In this document: positions 46,386-58,402 of the stretch, piece by piece | Layout: the number at the start of each line of letters is the position of its first letter | Position numbering within the stretch: position 1 is the first letter of the stretch | NCBI GenBank assembly: GCA_963682025.1 | Contig: OY821519.1 | Location: 72,554,525-72,618,524, forward strand | Direction of reading: 5' to 3' | Source: Cordilura impudica | Taxonomy: Eukaryota > Arthropoda > Insecta > Diptera > Scathophagidae | DNA: 64,000 nucleotides | Program-made: the position numbers and the translations under genes | Notes under the pieces: generated by a model | What the model saw: the letters and a program-made list of their open reading frames with translations, nothing else | Database searches by the model: none | What the model was told of the DNA's origin: nothing

Positions 46386-48693
46386 AATTAAAATTTGCAT
46401 ATTAATTGCAATATGTCTGAAAATGACTAAAATCTAACAAGTTTCAAAATAGTTTTCCGCAGTTGGAATCTAAATTAAAAATGCTAGCATTATCTATAAT
46501 TTATTTTGTTGTTTTCCTTCTACATTATTTATTTTCTAAGTAGCATCATTTTAATAATTCCTTTTTGATTGGTTATATATATAAATTCACTAGTAAATGC
46601 ATAATTTAAAAACAAAAAATAAAACATAATTTTTTATAATGTGAAGAATCCTAAAACTAAGGTTTTTCATATAATTAACAAAGAATTTCACAATAAGTTT
46701 TTATTTATCGTATAATTGAAAGAAGATAACTAGTTTTATATATTTACCTTATTTTTGTTTGTTAATAAACAGAAGGAAATTCACCAAAAAATATAATCCG
46801 GCTTAGATTTTTGTTGCTGTTGTAAATATTCGTAATAAATGATGTGTTGCAGCTGGCGCTAGTTGAGGTGTTGATTAATTTTTTACTTAAAGGAGGACTC
46901 TAAAACGGCGGGTGAGATTTATCTTTTATCGTTAAATATTTTGTGTACTTTAGGCTTTAAATACAATAAATAAATCTTTCAAAATAAGTTCAACAAAAAA
47001 ATACTACCCACACACGGAGAAAAATTTATAAAAAGAGTACAAAATTGAAAACAGAACGACGATGAGGTTGTTGATTTTGAAATGAGACGAGGTTGTTGAA
47101 TTGGATAAATAAAAAAAGTAAAACAAAAAATGTTTAGTGTTTTTGTGCAAATATTCACAACATAAAGGAAACAAAATGAGAAAATTTACTAACGAAATAA
47201 AAATATTGGTTTTGGTTGGATAATTAAAAAAAGATTAACTTTGCAAATTAAGCATTTTGTTTTTTTGTTGTTTTTTTTTGCTGTTTGTTGTTATGTGGTG
47301 ACAGTTGATGTAATTGTTGCTGTTGCTGCTCTTGTTGTTGGTGTTTTGCTTGTTTCTTTATAAAAATTAATAATTTATGTATTTTTCTAAAGTCAAGCGG
47401 ACATGTCCTTCTTCGATTCACTTTATTTTAATTTTTTATCTATATCTCTTCCGCTGCTGAGAGTAGAGGGCCGATAAAGAATAAGAAAATTTTCTTTAAA
47501 CAGCTGTCTATTTTCTTGAACAATGTTCCATTTAAGTTCTATATAATGGATTACTTTTGAAGTTCTTAATTAATTTTCCACTTTTCTTCCAGTCTAGACT
47601 CCTTTGTTAAGCTCTGCTGAATTTTTTTTGATATCTGCCACACTTGTCAACGAAAACACTTTTTTGCATAATTCTTCCCGACGTTTGTTCTATTTCATTT
47701 TTCAACCACGTTGTTTTCTCGAGGAAATTTCACTTTTTTAAAAAACAATTTTATTATTAATAACCCGTTATATAGGTATTGTTTTGTGTCAAAAGCTTAA
47801 ATAACTTTTTATATCTGCGCTACCGGCAGATCAAAAATCTCAACGAAATTTTTGTGAAAAAGTGCAAATTTTTTCAGCTTTTTTTTTTCTTTTTTACGTC
47901 TTTCTATAATTATTTTATTTCCATTACTTAGTTGTTTGATTTCGTATGTATAATACATATATAAAATAGTACTATATTTTATTCAATGTCATATATGGAA
48001 GCTGAATGCTTTGAAAACATATTCAAGAGATATTGCCATATTTGAGCTTTAAATTTAAACGTTCATTTTTAAAATGTCACAATGCTGCAATATTTAAAGA
48101 TGATTGGAATTTCGTGAGACAAATTTAACTTTTAATTGTAATTTTGTGCAGCAGTTTTTAACTTACACTTAAATACTTTTGGCATTTAATTTTATACATA
48201 TTTTTGGTGCGATTAAAAGAATATTAATAAATTTATCAACAATTTGAATTTATATACGAGAATTTATATGAGAGTGAATTGCCAATTTCTTCAACAAATT
48301 TACATCATTTTCCCTTAACTATTGAAATTGATTCTTACAAGTTTTTTAAAAATTCTCTATGTTTAAATTTCGTTAATTTCAATTTTAACCGTTGCAATTT
48401 TGAAGTGCTTAATTCAATACTTAAAATACAAAATATTATTTGCCAAATTGAGAGCAGTTAAAACACCGTACTTCTTTGTCATGATTAATATCCTTTATTC
48501 TTTTTACAGAATCAATTTTAAAACGACGTTTCTCGTATCTATGTACACACTGAATTAGTTCATCTACTGATGATGGACACATTGAATGAATTGTCTTGCA
48601 TACCATCAACAATTATGTCAACTAATTCTTGACCATCACTTTCAGCTTATGACGCAATACTTTTCATTGATATAATATAATTAATACATGTTT
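46386..48693. other. Gene-poor stretch, possible 5' leader of an unseen gene
   Basis: No repeat family recognised. Minus-strand sequence at about 47345-47280 is CAACAACAAGAGCAGCAACA-like, typical of fly 5' untranslated exons. A minus-strand TATAAAA-like motif lies near 47805-47815. No ORF or clear donor site connects to a gene. Unproven. Confidence 0.25.
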
Positions 48694-49068
48694 CAGATAA
48701 GACTTTGACACCGTATGCATAATGGCCTAGTATTTAAACTTCTTGGTGCAAATATACCAAAATATTTATGCAAACTTATTTCAGATTTCATTCACGGCAG
48801 AAGCTTTAAAGTTGCGACTAATACTGAAACATCATCTCCAAAAACCATTACCACAGGGTTACCTCAAGGATCAGCCATTGCTTTACCCGATATATACATC
48901 CGATTTCAAAGTCCCGATATATAAGAAAATTGCTTACTACGCAGATGATACTGCGTTAATTTCTTCAAACAAACTTACAAGTGTACTCCTGAAGAAAATG
49001 GAAAATGGTCTTGTAAATTGCAGTAAATATTTTCAAAAATGGAAAATCAAAATTAATCCAAATGTAAA
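48694..49068 (+). mobile_element. Jockey-type reverse transcriptase fragment (palm)
   Basis: Reading across two frame changes: DFDTV, then HNGLVFKLLGANIPKYLCKL, ISDFIHGRSFKVATNTETSS, TGLPQGSAIA (the conserved PQGS turn), then IAYYADDTALISSNK with the catalytic YADD at 48938-48949, and YFQKWKIKINPN at the break. The next expected block (KTQAI) resumes at 51437, so about 2.4 kb of other DNA has inserted at 49068. Confidence 0.85.
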
Positions 49069-49485
49069 CTCTGGGTGCGAGTGGGACAATTGTTTGTAAA
49101 ACCGCTGTTGTTAATTTTGGGTTTGAATTTGGAGATGGACTTCGCTCCTGGAAATCTCTATAGGGAAAAATTGGGATTTCTTTTAGGGCGTTTTTCTTTT
49201 CTTCATAGACTTATTTGCAATCGTCATGGATTGACACATTGCATAAAATCTCAAGAAGTTTATGGTTTGAGTTGAGGGAAAAAATGAAAAATTAAAGACA
49301 ATTAGTTAGGGTTAAATTGTAATTTATTTAAATTTAATGAGATCTGGAGATTCTCACCGTTGGTTCGTTGAAAATCAAGTGACGTGATTTCTACCACCGT
49401 AACTTCTTGCTTCGGGTTACATTCGTTAATTTCATTTCTTAAGGCCTGTACGCAGCTTGCTAAGGAATCAAAAACTTCATATAAA

Positions 49486-50277
49486 ACAAGTAAGAAAATT
49501 ATAGTCGGTCTAGACCGACTATACGATACCCTATACCATGCGTTTAGAAACCCTATCACTTAGGCCCAACTAACTGGACATTGAAAAAAAGCAAAAACCA
49601 AATTTGAGTGGGATTTTTATTAATTTTTTTGGCTGCAGATATGAAAAAGTTCATATCGGATGCTATATCTATAAAGGGACTAGGTCCAAAAATGGACCGA
49701 TCCTGATCATGTTTGGTAAAGTCTCTTGTATTTTGCAAAAATATGTACAAACAAAATTTGAGAAGAATCAGTGCAATATTTTTGTTTTTTAATAGATTTA
49801 AGTGAAGATCGGGAAGCAGCTCTATATGGGGTCAAAGGGATCATTTTTGGACTACTCATTAGTGGATGTAATGAACGCATACAAACCCAATTTGAGTAAG
49901 ATCTATATGACAATTTGGATCTTATGGCAATTTATGTCGATTTCATATGGGTAATTTGTATGGGGGCTAGGTCTGAACATGGACCGATTCTCACCAATTT
50001 CAATACCGTTCATCCCATGGCCGACAAAAGCTTATATACCAAATTTCATCAAAATATATTCATATTTGCGACCTGCAGTTTGATTACAAGCTTTACATGG
50101 ACACACAGACGGACGGACGGACGGACGGACGGACGGACGGACATTGTTAAATCAACTCAGAAAGTGATTCTGATTCGATCGGTATAATTAAAGATGGGTC
50201 TAGGTCAAATATTTTTGGTTGTTACAAACAGCAGCACAAAGTCATTATACCCAAACCACATAGTGGTATAGGGTATA
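49486..50277 (+). mobile_element. Helentron/DINE-like family A, full length, young
   Basis: Perfect palindrome, seven GGAC units at about 50107-50140, perfect terminal stem. Nearly identical throughout to 52471-53278 apart from the GGAC count, so one of the most recent copies. Confidence 0.9.
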
Positions 50278-50761
50278 AAAACGATTCAGAAATGCTTAAG
50301 GAATTTTTCTGTCTAAAAATTTCTGTTGTTGGTCTCCAGCTTTTTAAAAAAGTATTGTTTTTACTACTTTTTTTGATGTAAATTAAGTTAGGCAACCCAG
50401 GCTTTGAGCAGGAATATCAAATTTTTCGTTCCTTCTGAAAGGAATTTTGGCAGGAGAGGTAAGCATAAACAAAATGTAATATGCTAAAAAAAATAAAAGT
50501 TATTTTTCAGTTGCAAACCTGGGAAAAAAAAGAACAAAATTCGGCAAAAAAAAAACAAGAAGCGGATGGGTAATTTTGATACTGAGCTTAAAAAGCGTTT
50601 AGCAGGCCAAATAAAGCAGAACCGAAGAATTGATTTGTTTCCAATTTCACAATTCTTAATAATTGACGGAAAACAGCTGATTTCTAGCGTTGCACTGAAA
50701 GGTACTTTTGTGCTTTTTTTTCTTTAAGAAATATATGAAAATTTTCTGTTAAGATTCCTTA

Positions 50762-51251
50762 AGGTGCTATTACACGATGTGTTTTTTACATATGTACTGT
50801 CACTTTTTTTATCCATATAAAATTCCTCTTGTCTGTCAAAATTGTCTTGTACATACGATTCATAATTTTTGTTATCACACGTGCATGTGTATTTCCGTAT
50901 GACATAACCTCTAAATGTAAACAACAGCTGATTTAATTTGTGAATTTACGAAATTTATTGTCAAAAAAAAGTTATATATTTTTTAGTTGTTAATTAATAT
51001 TAAACAATTTATTTTTCTGTCAATATTAATCTTTATAATTTTCTCTGTTTTTCTTTCGCCACAAGCAGTGTTGTATTTTCATATGTTTGTTATACAAAAA
51101 TAGAACCTGTTCTAATTGAAAAATATACATGTGACTTCCCTCATATATTGTACATAAACAATGTTTCATATGTATCACACGATGTGTACAATTTTTGTTG
51201 TGGGAAAATTTGACAGTACATATGTAAAAAACACATCATGTAATAGCACCT
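50762..51251 (-). mobile_element. TTA-flanked MITE AGGTGC, copy 2 (inverted)
   Basis: 490 bp, TTA on both sides (50759-50761, 51252-51254). It is the reverse complement of 21362-21848, with scattered substitutions and small indels. Confidence 0.8.
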
Positions 51252-51673
51252 TTAACAAGCTGCGTACAGCTCTTTATTCGAAAACTTACATGGTAGGAAA
51301 AAAAAAGTATTAATTCACTTGTAAAAAGGGTATTGATTACATTGAAAGTTATCGATATTAAACGTTTCTTTTAATTCAAAAATTATTTTAAGTATGTAGT
51401 GCTTAAATTTATAGTGGCTAAAATATTGGTTTTAGACACCAAACAAGACCCAAGCAATTATTTTCCCGTTCAACAAATCTCCCAAAAGATTGCCAAGACG
51501 TCATCTTCATATTGGAAATAATACCATAAATTCATGTCAAATATCTCGGAGTTGTCTTGGACAAAAAGCTTACATTTAAACAACATATTATGGCCACGTG
51601 CCAAAAAGCTGTAAAATCATTTAAAGCATTATGGCCACTACTAAATAGAAGGTCATTTCTAAACCCCAAAAAC

Positions 51674-52458
51674 AACAAGTAAGAAAATTATAGTCGGTCT
51701 AGACCGACTATACGATACCCTATACCATGCGTTTAGAAACCCTATCTCTTAGGTCCAACTAACTGGACATAGAAAATAAGCAAAAATCAAATTTGAGTAG
51801 GATTTTTATTAATTTTTTTGGCTGCAGATACGAAAAAGTTTATATCGGATGCTATATCTATATAGGGACTAGGTCCAAAAATGGACCGATCCTGATCATG
51901 TTTGGTAAAGTCTCTTGTATTTTGCAAAAATATATACAAACAAAATTTGAGAAGAATCAGTGGAATATTTTTGTTTTTTAATAGATTTAAGTGAAGATCG
52001 GGAAGAAGCTCTATATGGGGTCAAGGGGATCATTTTTGGACTACTCATTAATGGATGTAATGAACGCATACAAACCCAATTTGAGTAAGATCTATATGAC
52101 AATTTGGATCTTATGGCAATTTATGTCGATTTCATATGGGTAATTTGTATGGGGGCTATGTCTGAACATGGACCGATTCTCACCAATTTCAATAGCGTTC
52201 ATCCCATGGCCGATAAAAGCTTATATACCAAATTTCGTCAAAACATATTCATATTTGCGATCTGCAGTTTGATTACAAGGTTTACATGGACACACAGACG
52301 GACGGACGGAAGGACGGACGGACATTGTTAAATCAACTCAGAAAGTGTTTCTGATTCGATCGGTATAATTAAAGATGGGTCTAGGTCAAATATTTTTGGT
52401 TGTTACAAACAGCAGCACAAAGTCATTATACCCAAACCACATAGTGGTATAGGGTATA
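51674..52458 (+). mobile_element. Helentron/DINE-like family A, full length
   Basis: Perfect palindrome, interrupted GGAC tract with one AGGAC variant, standard end. Inserted in the LINE coding region. Confidence 0.9.
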
Positions 52459-52470
52459 AAAATAAATAAA

Positions 52471-53278
52471 ACAAGTAAGAAAATTATAGTCGGTCTAGAC
52501 CGACTATACGATACCCTATACCATGCGTTTAGAAACCCTATCTCTTAGGCCCAACTAACTGGACATTGAAAATGAGCAAAAACCAAATTTGAGTGGGATT
52601 TTTATTAATTTTTTTGGCTGCAGATATGAAAAAGTTCATATCGGATGCTATATCTATAAAGGGACTAGGTCCAAAAATGGACCGATCCTGATCATGTTTG
52701 GTAAAGTCTCTTGTATTTTGCAAAAATATGTACAAACAAAATTTGAGAAGAATCAGTGCAATATTTTTGTTTTTTAATAGATTTAAGTGAAGATCGGGAA
52801 GCAGCTCTATATGGGGTCAAAGGGATCATTTTTGGACTACTCATTAGTGGATGTAATGAACGTATACAAACCCAATTTGAGTAAGATCTATATGAAAATT
52901 TGGATCTTATGGCAATTTATGTCGATTTCATATGGGTAATTTGTATGGGGGCTAGGTCTGAACATGGACCGATTCTCACCAATTTCAATAGCGTTCATCC
53001 CATGGCCGATAAAAGCTTATATACCAAATTTCGTCAAAATATATTCATATTTGCGACCTGCAGTTTTATTACAAGCTTTACATGGACACACAGACGGACG
53101 GACGGACGGACGGACGGACGGACGGACGGACGGACGGACGGACATTGTTAAATCAACTCAGAAAGTGATTCTGATTCGATCGGTATAATTAAAGATGGGT
53201 CTAGGTCAAATATTTTTGGTTGTTACAAACAGCAGCACAAAGTCATTATACCCAAACCACATAGTGGTATAGGGTATA
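52471..53278 (+). mobile_element. Helentron/DINE-like family A, longest GGAC tract
   Basis: Head-to-tail with the preceding copy, 12 bp apart (A/T-only spacer). It has about a dozen GGAC units (53095-53142). It matches the 49486 copy more closely than its direct neighbour, so the pair is two insertions or a joined pair, not a simple duplication. Confidence 0.9.
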
Positions 53279-53949
53279 AAAATCTCCTATTCAAAACTTT
53301 TATAAGGCCAATATTAACATACGCGTGTCCTATTTGGAGTGACGCTGCCAACTGCCACCTAAAACGCTTACAAATTATACAAAACAAATGTCTTAAAATG
53401 ATAAATAGAAAGCCGTGGAGGTATCCTACAAATCTTCTTGATGAAGAAACAGGTTATGAAAAAATTATCGATTTCATAACAAGGATTAACAACAATTATT
53501 TTGCCAAAATTGAAAATTCCTCTTACCCACTGATAAGAGAATGTAGAGAAGTAACGCAAAATTAAAAAGAAATCACCAAATTGAAAATTATATGCTTATA
53601 GAGATCTATTATTTCTAATAAACCTTCTATAAGCATATAAATATTTTCAGATAGTATTTGAATTTATTAAATCATATAAAGGTTTTTTTCCTCCCATTTT
53701 TCTTTAAAAATCATTAAAAAATAAAATAAAAACTATTTAACGTCTTTAGATCCTATATATTATTTGTTGCAATATCTATGTGAAGATAAGATCTCATATG
53801 TAAATATCAAATTTGTTAAAATATGTAAATAAAGGAAGAATATATAATTGAAATTGAACATATTTCAGTTGGTAATAGAGTACGTAAACGTAACTTATGA
53901 TATATTTCTTAACGTGTAACTGTTCTTTAAAATGTCTTAAGTAATGAAG

Positions 53950-54616
53950 CTTTCAAATCATTATATATCCAAGTAGAGTTCTCCAAAATATCTCGGCTGT
54001 CATTACCATTAAATTTTGGAACCATTATATCCAATTCATCATAATTTATTCGACAACTTCTATTAATAGCGTTTCATTCTAAATTTCTTAACTGGTTCTG
54101 CAGATTTAACATCTCACAGCGCATTTTCAGAAACTTTATTTGATTTTCCAATTTTTGAGACTCTTGTTATGGTAGCAAAACTGAAGAATTTATTGGTGAA
54201 GAACTTGACGGAACAGTAACACATCTTGATACTGGATCGGAAGAAACAAATGTGTTTGGGATTGTATCAGAAGAACCAACAGCATTCATAGGAAATTCGC
54301 CAGTACCGAAGGAAGTAATAGTATTTACAGAAGATACGGCAGTTGTACCAGAATTTGCGGAGAATACAACGGAAGTAACAGTATTTGCAGCAGAAACAGC
54401 GGAAGTAACAGGAGAAGTTAAAATTACGGAAGAAATACCAACGACTTCTTTGGTTGAAGCACGTTTATTCAAATTAGTGGTCAATTCCATACAATTTTCA
54501 TTCTGGTTTGTTGAATCATATAAAGCCCTCAATTGGCTCATTGTTGCAGATTCAGGATACGATATTCCTTCAGCAACCAGAGTATCAATAATTCGTTGAC
54601 GAGTTGGTCGTGAATC
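53950..54616 (-). pseudogene. Gag-like protein of an LTR retroelement, disrupted
   Basis: From about 54616 the minus strand reads MDSRPTRQRIIDTLVAEGIS, then YPESATMSQLRALYDSTN (a SAP-like helix pair), a long S/T/V/N-rich linker, a TAA at 54169-54167, a coiled-coil stretch (QKLENQIKFLKMRCEMLNLQ), a TGA, and then LDIMVPKFNGNDSRDILEN. The last segment resembles the start of Ty3/Gypsy-type capsid domains (PKFsGdds). All pieces share one frame with two stops. No LTR, protease or polymerase is visible near it. Confidence 0.6.
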
Positions 54617-55391
54617 CATGTGGTTTGGGTATAATGACTTTGTGCTACTGTTTGTAACTACCAAAAATATTTGACCTCGACCCATCTTTTATTATACCGA
54701 TCCACTCAGAATCACTGAGTCGTTTTAACGATGTCCGTCCGTCCGTCCGTCTGTGTGCCCATGTAAACTTTGTAATCAAACTACAGATCGCAAATATGAA
54801 TATATTTTGATGACATTTGGTATATAAGCTTTTATCTGCCATAGAATGAATGCTATTGAAATTGGTGAAAATCGGTCCATGTTCAGACTTAGTCCCCATA
54901 CAAATGACCCCTATGAAATCGACATAAATTGCCATAAGATCCAAATTATCATATAGATCTCAGTCAAATTGCGTTTGTATGCATTTATTATATCCATTAA
55001 TCATAAGTCCAAAAATAATCCCTATAGGACAATTCTTAGTCATAGGCCCCATATAGAGCTGCTTTCCGATCTTCACTTAAATCTATCAAAAAACAAAAAT
55101 TTTGCACAGATTTTTCTCAAATTTGGTTTGTATATATTTTTTCAAAATATAAGTGACTTTACCAAATATGGTCAGGATCAGTCCTTTTTTCGACCTAAAC
55201 CCTATATAAATATAGCACCCGATATGAACTTTTTCATATCTGCAGCCAAGAAAATTAATAACAATGCCACTCAAATTTAGTTTATGCTTATTTTCTATAT
55301 GCAATTAGTTGGACCGAAGAGATAGGGTTTCTTAACCATTGTATAGGGTATCGTATAGTCGGTCTAGACTGACTATAATTTTCTTACTTGT
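54617..55391 (-). mobile_element. Helentron/DINE-like family A, 3' tip missing
   Basis: Begins at ATGTGGTTTGGGTATAATG, so only half of the terminal stem remains and the gag-like sequence abuts it. Palindrome has one mismatch. Orientation places the element's end upstream of the gag ORF. Confidence 0.8.
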
Positions 55392-56769
55392 TCCAAAGTG
55401 ATTTATATTCTATAAAACTGGCTCAAATTACATTTTAAACAAAGAATATTATAAAGTAGTTAAGAATATAGAACATAACATTTTATTACAAAGCTGACTT
55501 TTACATTTGAGCTTACGATGTTGCGAAAATCTGATTTCGAAAAAAAGTTCTATCTGTCTGAGGGTTTAGATCAGGTATTAGTGGAAGTGATAAACATCAT
55601 ACTTTACTATATTAAAAGCACAGTTTGTTCTAGGGTGTAAAAACCCGAACGTTAAAAAGTGGGTGTTACTACTGAAGGACTAACAACTAAAATTGATTTA
55701 AAACTCATTTAAACTGCAATTTTCAACAAACTAAACCAACAATAAAGTCTATAATTCTTTCTTCGCTGTCAGCTGAAACCACCTATTTTGACCTGTACAA
55801 CGCACATACATACTTAGTCGAATGCATTCTGCCCGTCAGTCAATCAGTGAGAGTAATCAAATCTAATATTGATTTACAAAGATAAACAATTTAGATCAAA
55901 GATTCTTCTACTGCGATATGAAGAAATGCGCTAAACTTAAAGAAAGAGGCTGATACAAAGAGGCGTTTTAAAACTACTGCAAGAAGTTGTAAATAGTTGG
56001 CAAAAGGAAAATCTACTACCAGTTAATCTCACAGTGGGATATTGAACATTTCGGCACTTCATTAATTTATATGCAACACATAACGTGCCTATGATGCACT
56101 ATACACACACACTTACATTTCTTTCGATACTGATGCCGATGTTAAAGATACTGACATAGACGATAATGATGTAAGAGCCGGAGCTAGAGCATTTGGAAAA
56201 AAAGCATACAACACACAACAACGGCATAAAACATTTAGCATTCAACATTACAAACAAACACAAATTGCAACACCATCCATCCAAAAACCCCAAATAAAAA
56301 AATGTTAGCAATAGCAAACAAATAACGTTCGACGCAGAGCAGAGTCTTGTTCTTTAAAACATCTCAGATAGAAACGCATTAGAATGAAATTTTCGATATT
56401 TTGTTAAAGATAACAAACAAATCCGCATGTTCTATTCACACATTTTGAAAGAAGCCAACAAAAAAAAAAATTCTCTAATAAAATTGTATTTAATGCATGA
56501 ACATCGGGCAGCAGGTAATTTTTGGAAAATCTTATAAAAGAGCGCTAACTCTAGCTTAGAACAATATAAAAATCTAAAAAAATTGTTGGTTTAGCATTTT
56601 TGTTTGCGGCCTCGTAACGCCTTATCGATATTTAACAATTATTTGAAGTATTAATGAACGCGGAGTAACAGAAATAAAAAATAACAAATTACACTACCGC
56701 ACAAATACACTCAAAAAGTATGGATAGTAAAAATCAGTAATCGTAGTTTCTTTCCTTTAACAACTAAAA
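55392..56769. other. No gene recognised
   Basis: Balanced-composition stretches (55740-56320) contain short open frames only. GCCCGTCAGTCAATCAGTG near 55828 is a local repeat of CAGTC/CAGTG. No family assignment. Confidence 0.35.
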
Positions 56770-57471
56770 ACAAGTAAGAAAATTATAGTGGGTCTAGACC
56801 GACTATACTATACCCTATACCATGCGTTTAGAAACCCTATATCTTAGGCCCAACTAACTGGACATAGAATATAAGCAAAAACCAAATTTGAGTGGGATTT
56901 TTATTAATTTTTTTGGCTGCAGATATGAAAAAGTTCATATCGGATGCTATATCTATATAGGGACTAGGTCCAAAAATAGACCGATCCTGATCATGTTTGG
57001 TAAAGTCTCTTGTATTTTGCAAAGAGAGAAGAATCAGTGCAATCAAAGGGATCATTTTTGGACTACTCATTAATGGATGTAATGAACGCATAAAACCCAA
57101 TTTGAGTAAGATCTATATGACAATTTGGATCTTATAGCAATTTATTTCGATTTCATATGGGTAATTTGTATGGGGGCTGGGTCTGAACATGGACCGATTT
57201 TCACCAATTTCAACAGCGTTCATCGCATGGCCAATGAAAGCTTATATACTAAATTTAATCAAAATATATTCATATTTGCGACCTGCAGTTTGATTACAAG
57301 GTTTACATGGACAAACAGACGGACGGACGGACGGACATTTTTAAATCAACTCAGAAAGTGATTCTGATTCGATCAGTATAATTAAAGATGGGTCTAGGTC
57401 AAATATTTTTGGTTGTTACAAACAGCAGCACAAAGTCATTATACCCAAACCACATGGTGGTATAGGGTATA
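56770..57471 (+). mobile_element. Helentron/DINE-like family A with internal deletion
   Basis: Palindrome with one change (AGTGGG), deletion between about 57023 and 57043 relative to other copies, GGAC tract of four units, standard end. Confidence 0.85.
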
Positions 57472-57834
57472 AAAAGAGCAAAATTTATCTGCTTTTTAAT
57501 TGTGTTATATGTTATTAAAAGGCCCAAAAATAATTAATTCCTAAAAATCTTTAAAAATACTGTAACACATCATAAAAGTGGCTGCAACATGCCGCTCACA
57601 GTAAACAAAACCAAATGGTTTTTGGCAGCTGTGACGTATCTGTATAGTGATCTGTGCTGCCGCTGATACAAAATTCGAAGAAATTTGAATGAAATCACTG
57701 AACGAATTCCGTTATGAACATTTGAGCGTTGTTATTAAACAAGTTTTTTTATCTGTTAGATTTGTTGTCATTTTTCACATATATTGCAATTAATACTGTA
57801 ATTAATGTGAAAATTTTAATTTTGTTTCAATGGT

Positions 57835-58205
57835 GCGTGGTAGAGAAGAAGAAAGCATATATTTCAAAAATTCATAACCGCACTGTATTCTTAATCGGAC
57901 CGGTTTCTGGCATTCGGCCTTCATCAGCGATTTATTGAACATTGTGATAATTGTTATGTTATAATTGAATAGATTGTTTCTATATGAAAATTTTTCTACT
58001 TAGGGCGGCCGTGAGGTTTGAACCGTGAACCTTCACATACACTCATACTTGCATTTTTTGGTCAGCGCTTTAACACACTCACCTAAAGTCAGGCCTTCGA
58101 GCAGTGTGGTTAGAATCAGTTTTCATACCATGCAGCTTTTACTTCGTATTAATTGCAGAAGATACAACTCTGTCCAAACAAACAATCGTTATTTTTGAAT
58201 TTTTT
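57835..58205 (-). repeat. SINE-like repeat with tRNA-type promoter, copy 2
   Basis: Reverse complement of 46003-46385; B box as GGTTTGAACC on the plus strand at 58015-58024. This copy keeps a longer GCCGAATGCCAGAAACCGGT block. Confidence 0.6.
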
Positions 58206-58402
58206 TTAATATTTTTGCATTTATACTTCTAATTTCCACTATTCTCAGTTTCATAAGAGTTGCACTACATATTGCACTTTTATATATTTGAGATGATGCT
58301 TTGAAGCGAAAATTTTTGTTTGTTAGAATAAAACAGTGATTTCGCTTATTGGGCGTATGACCTTCATAAGAACTAACCCCCTTAATCCTCGCTTTATCTA
58401 TA

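Larger units (their letters stand above)
51437..53850 (+). mobile_element. Jockey-type element, C-terminus and 3' end, interrupted twice
   Basis: Coding resumes with KTQAIIFPFNKSPKR in one frame and KYLGVVLDKKLTFKQH then KAVKSFKALWPLLNRRSFLN in another (frameshift about 51540). Two family-A elements follow (51674-52458, 52471-53278). Then coding continues LLFKTFIRPILTYACPIWSD, LKRLQIIQNKCLKMINRKPW and FAKIENSSYPLIRECRE to the stop near 53563. The 3' untranslated region (to about 53850) equals that at 42974-43335. With 48694-49068 this is one old LINE split by later insertions. Confidence 0.85.

Noticed and set aside
52900..53188. Recurrent 60-90 codon frames beginning MDLMAIYVDFIGVI or MSGIFINFFGCRYEK
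   Set aside because: They recur in every family-A element on both strands and end in the GGAC tract (RRTDGRTDG). They reflect nucleotide conservation of the element, not protein selection.
54252..54599. 115-codon plus-strand frame with E/V/T repeats
   Set aside because: It is the antisense shadow of the S/T/V-rich linker of the gag-like relic.
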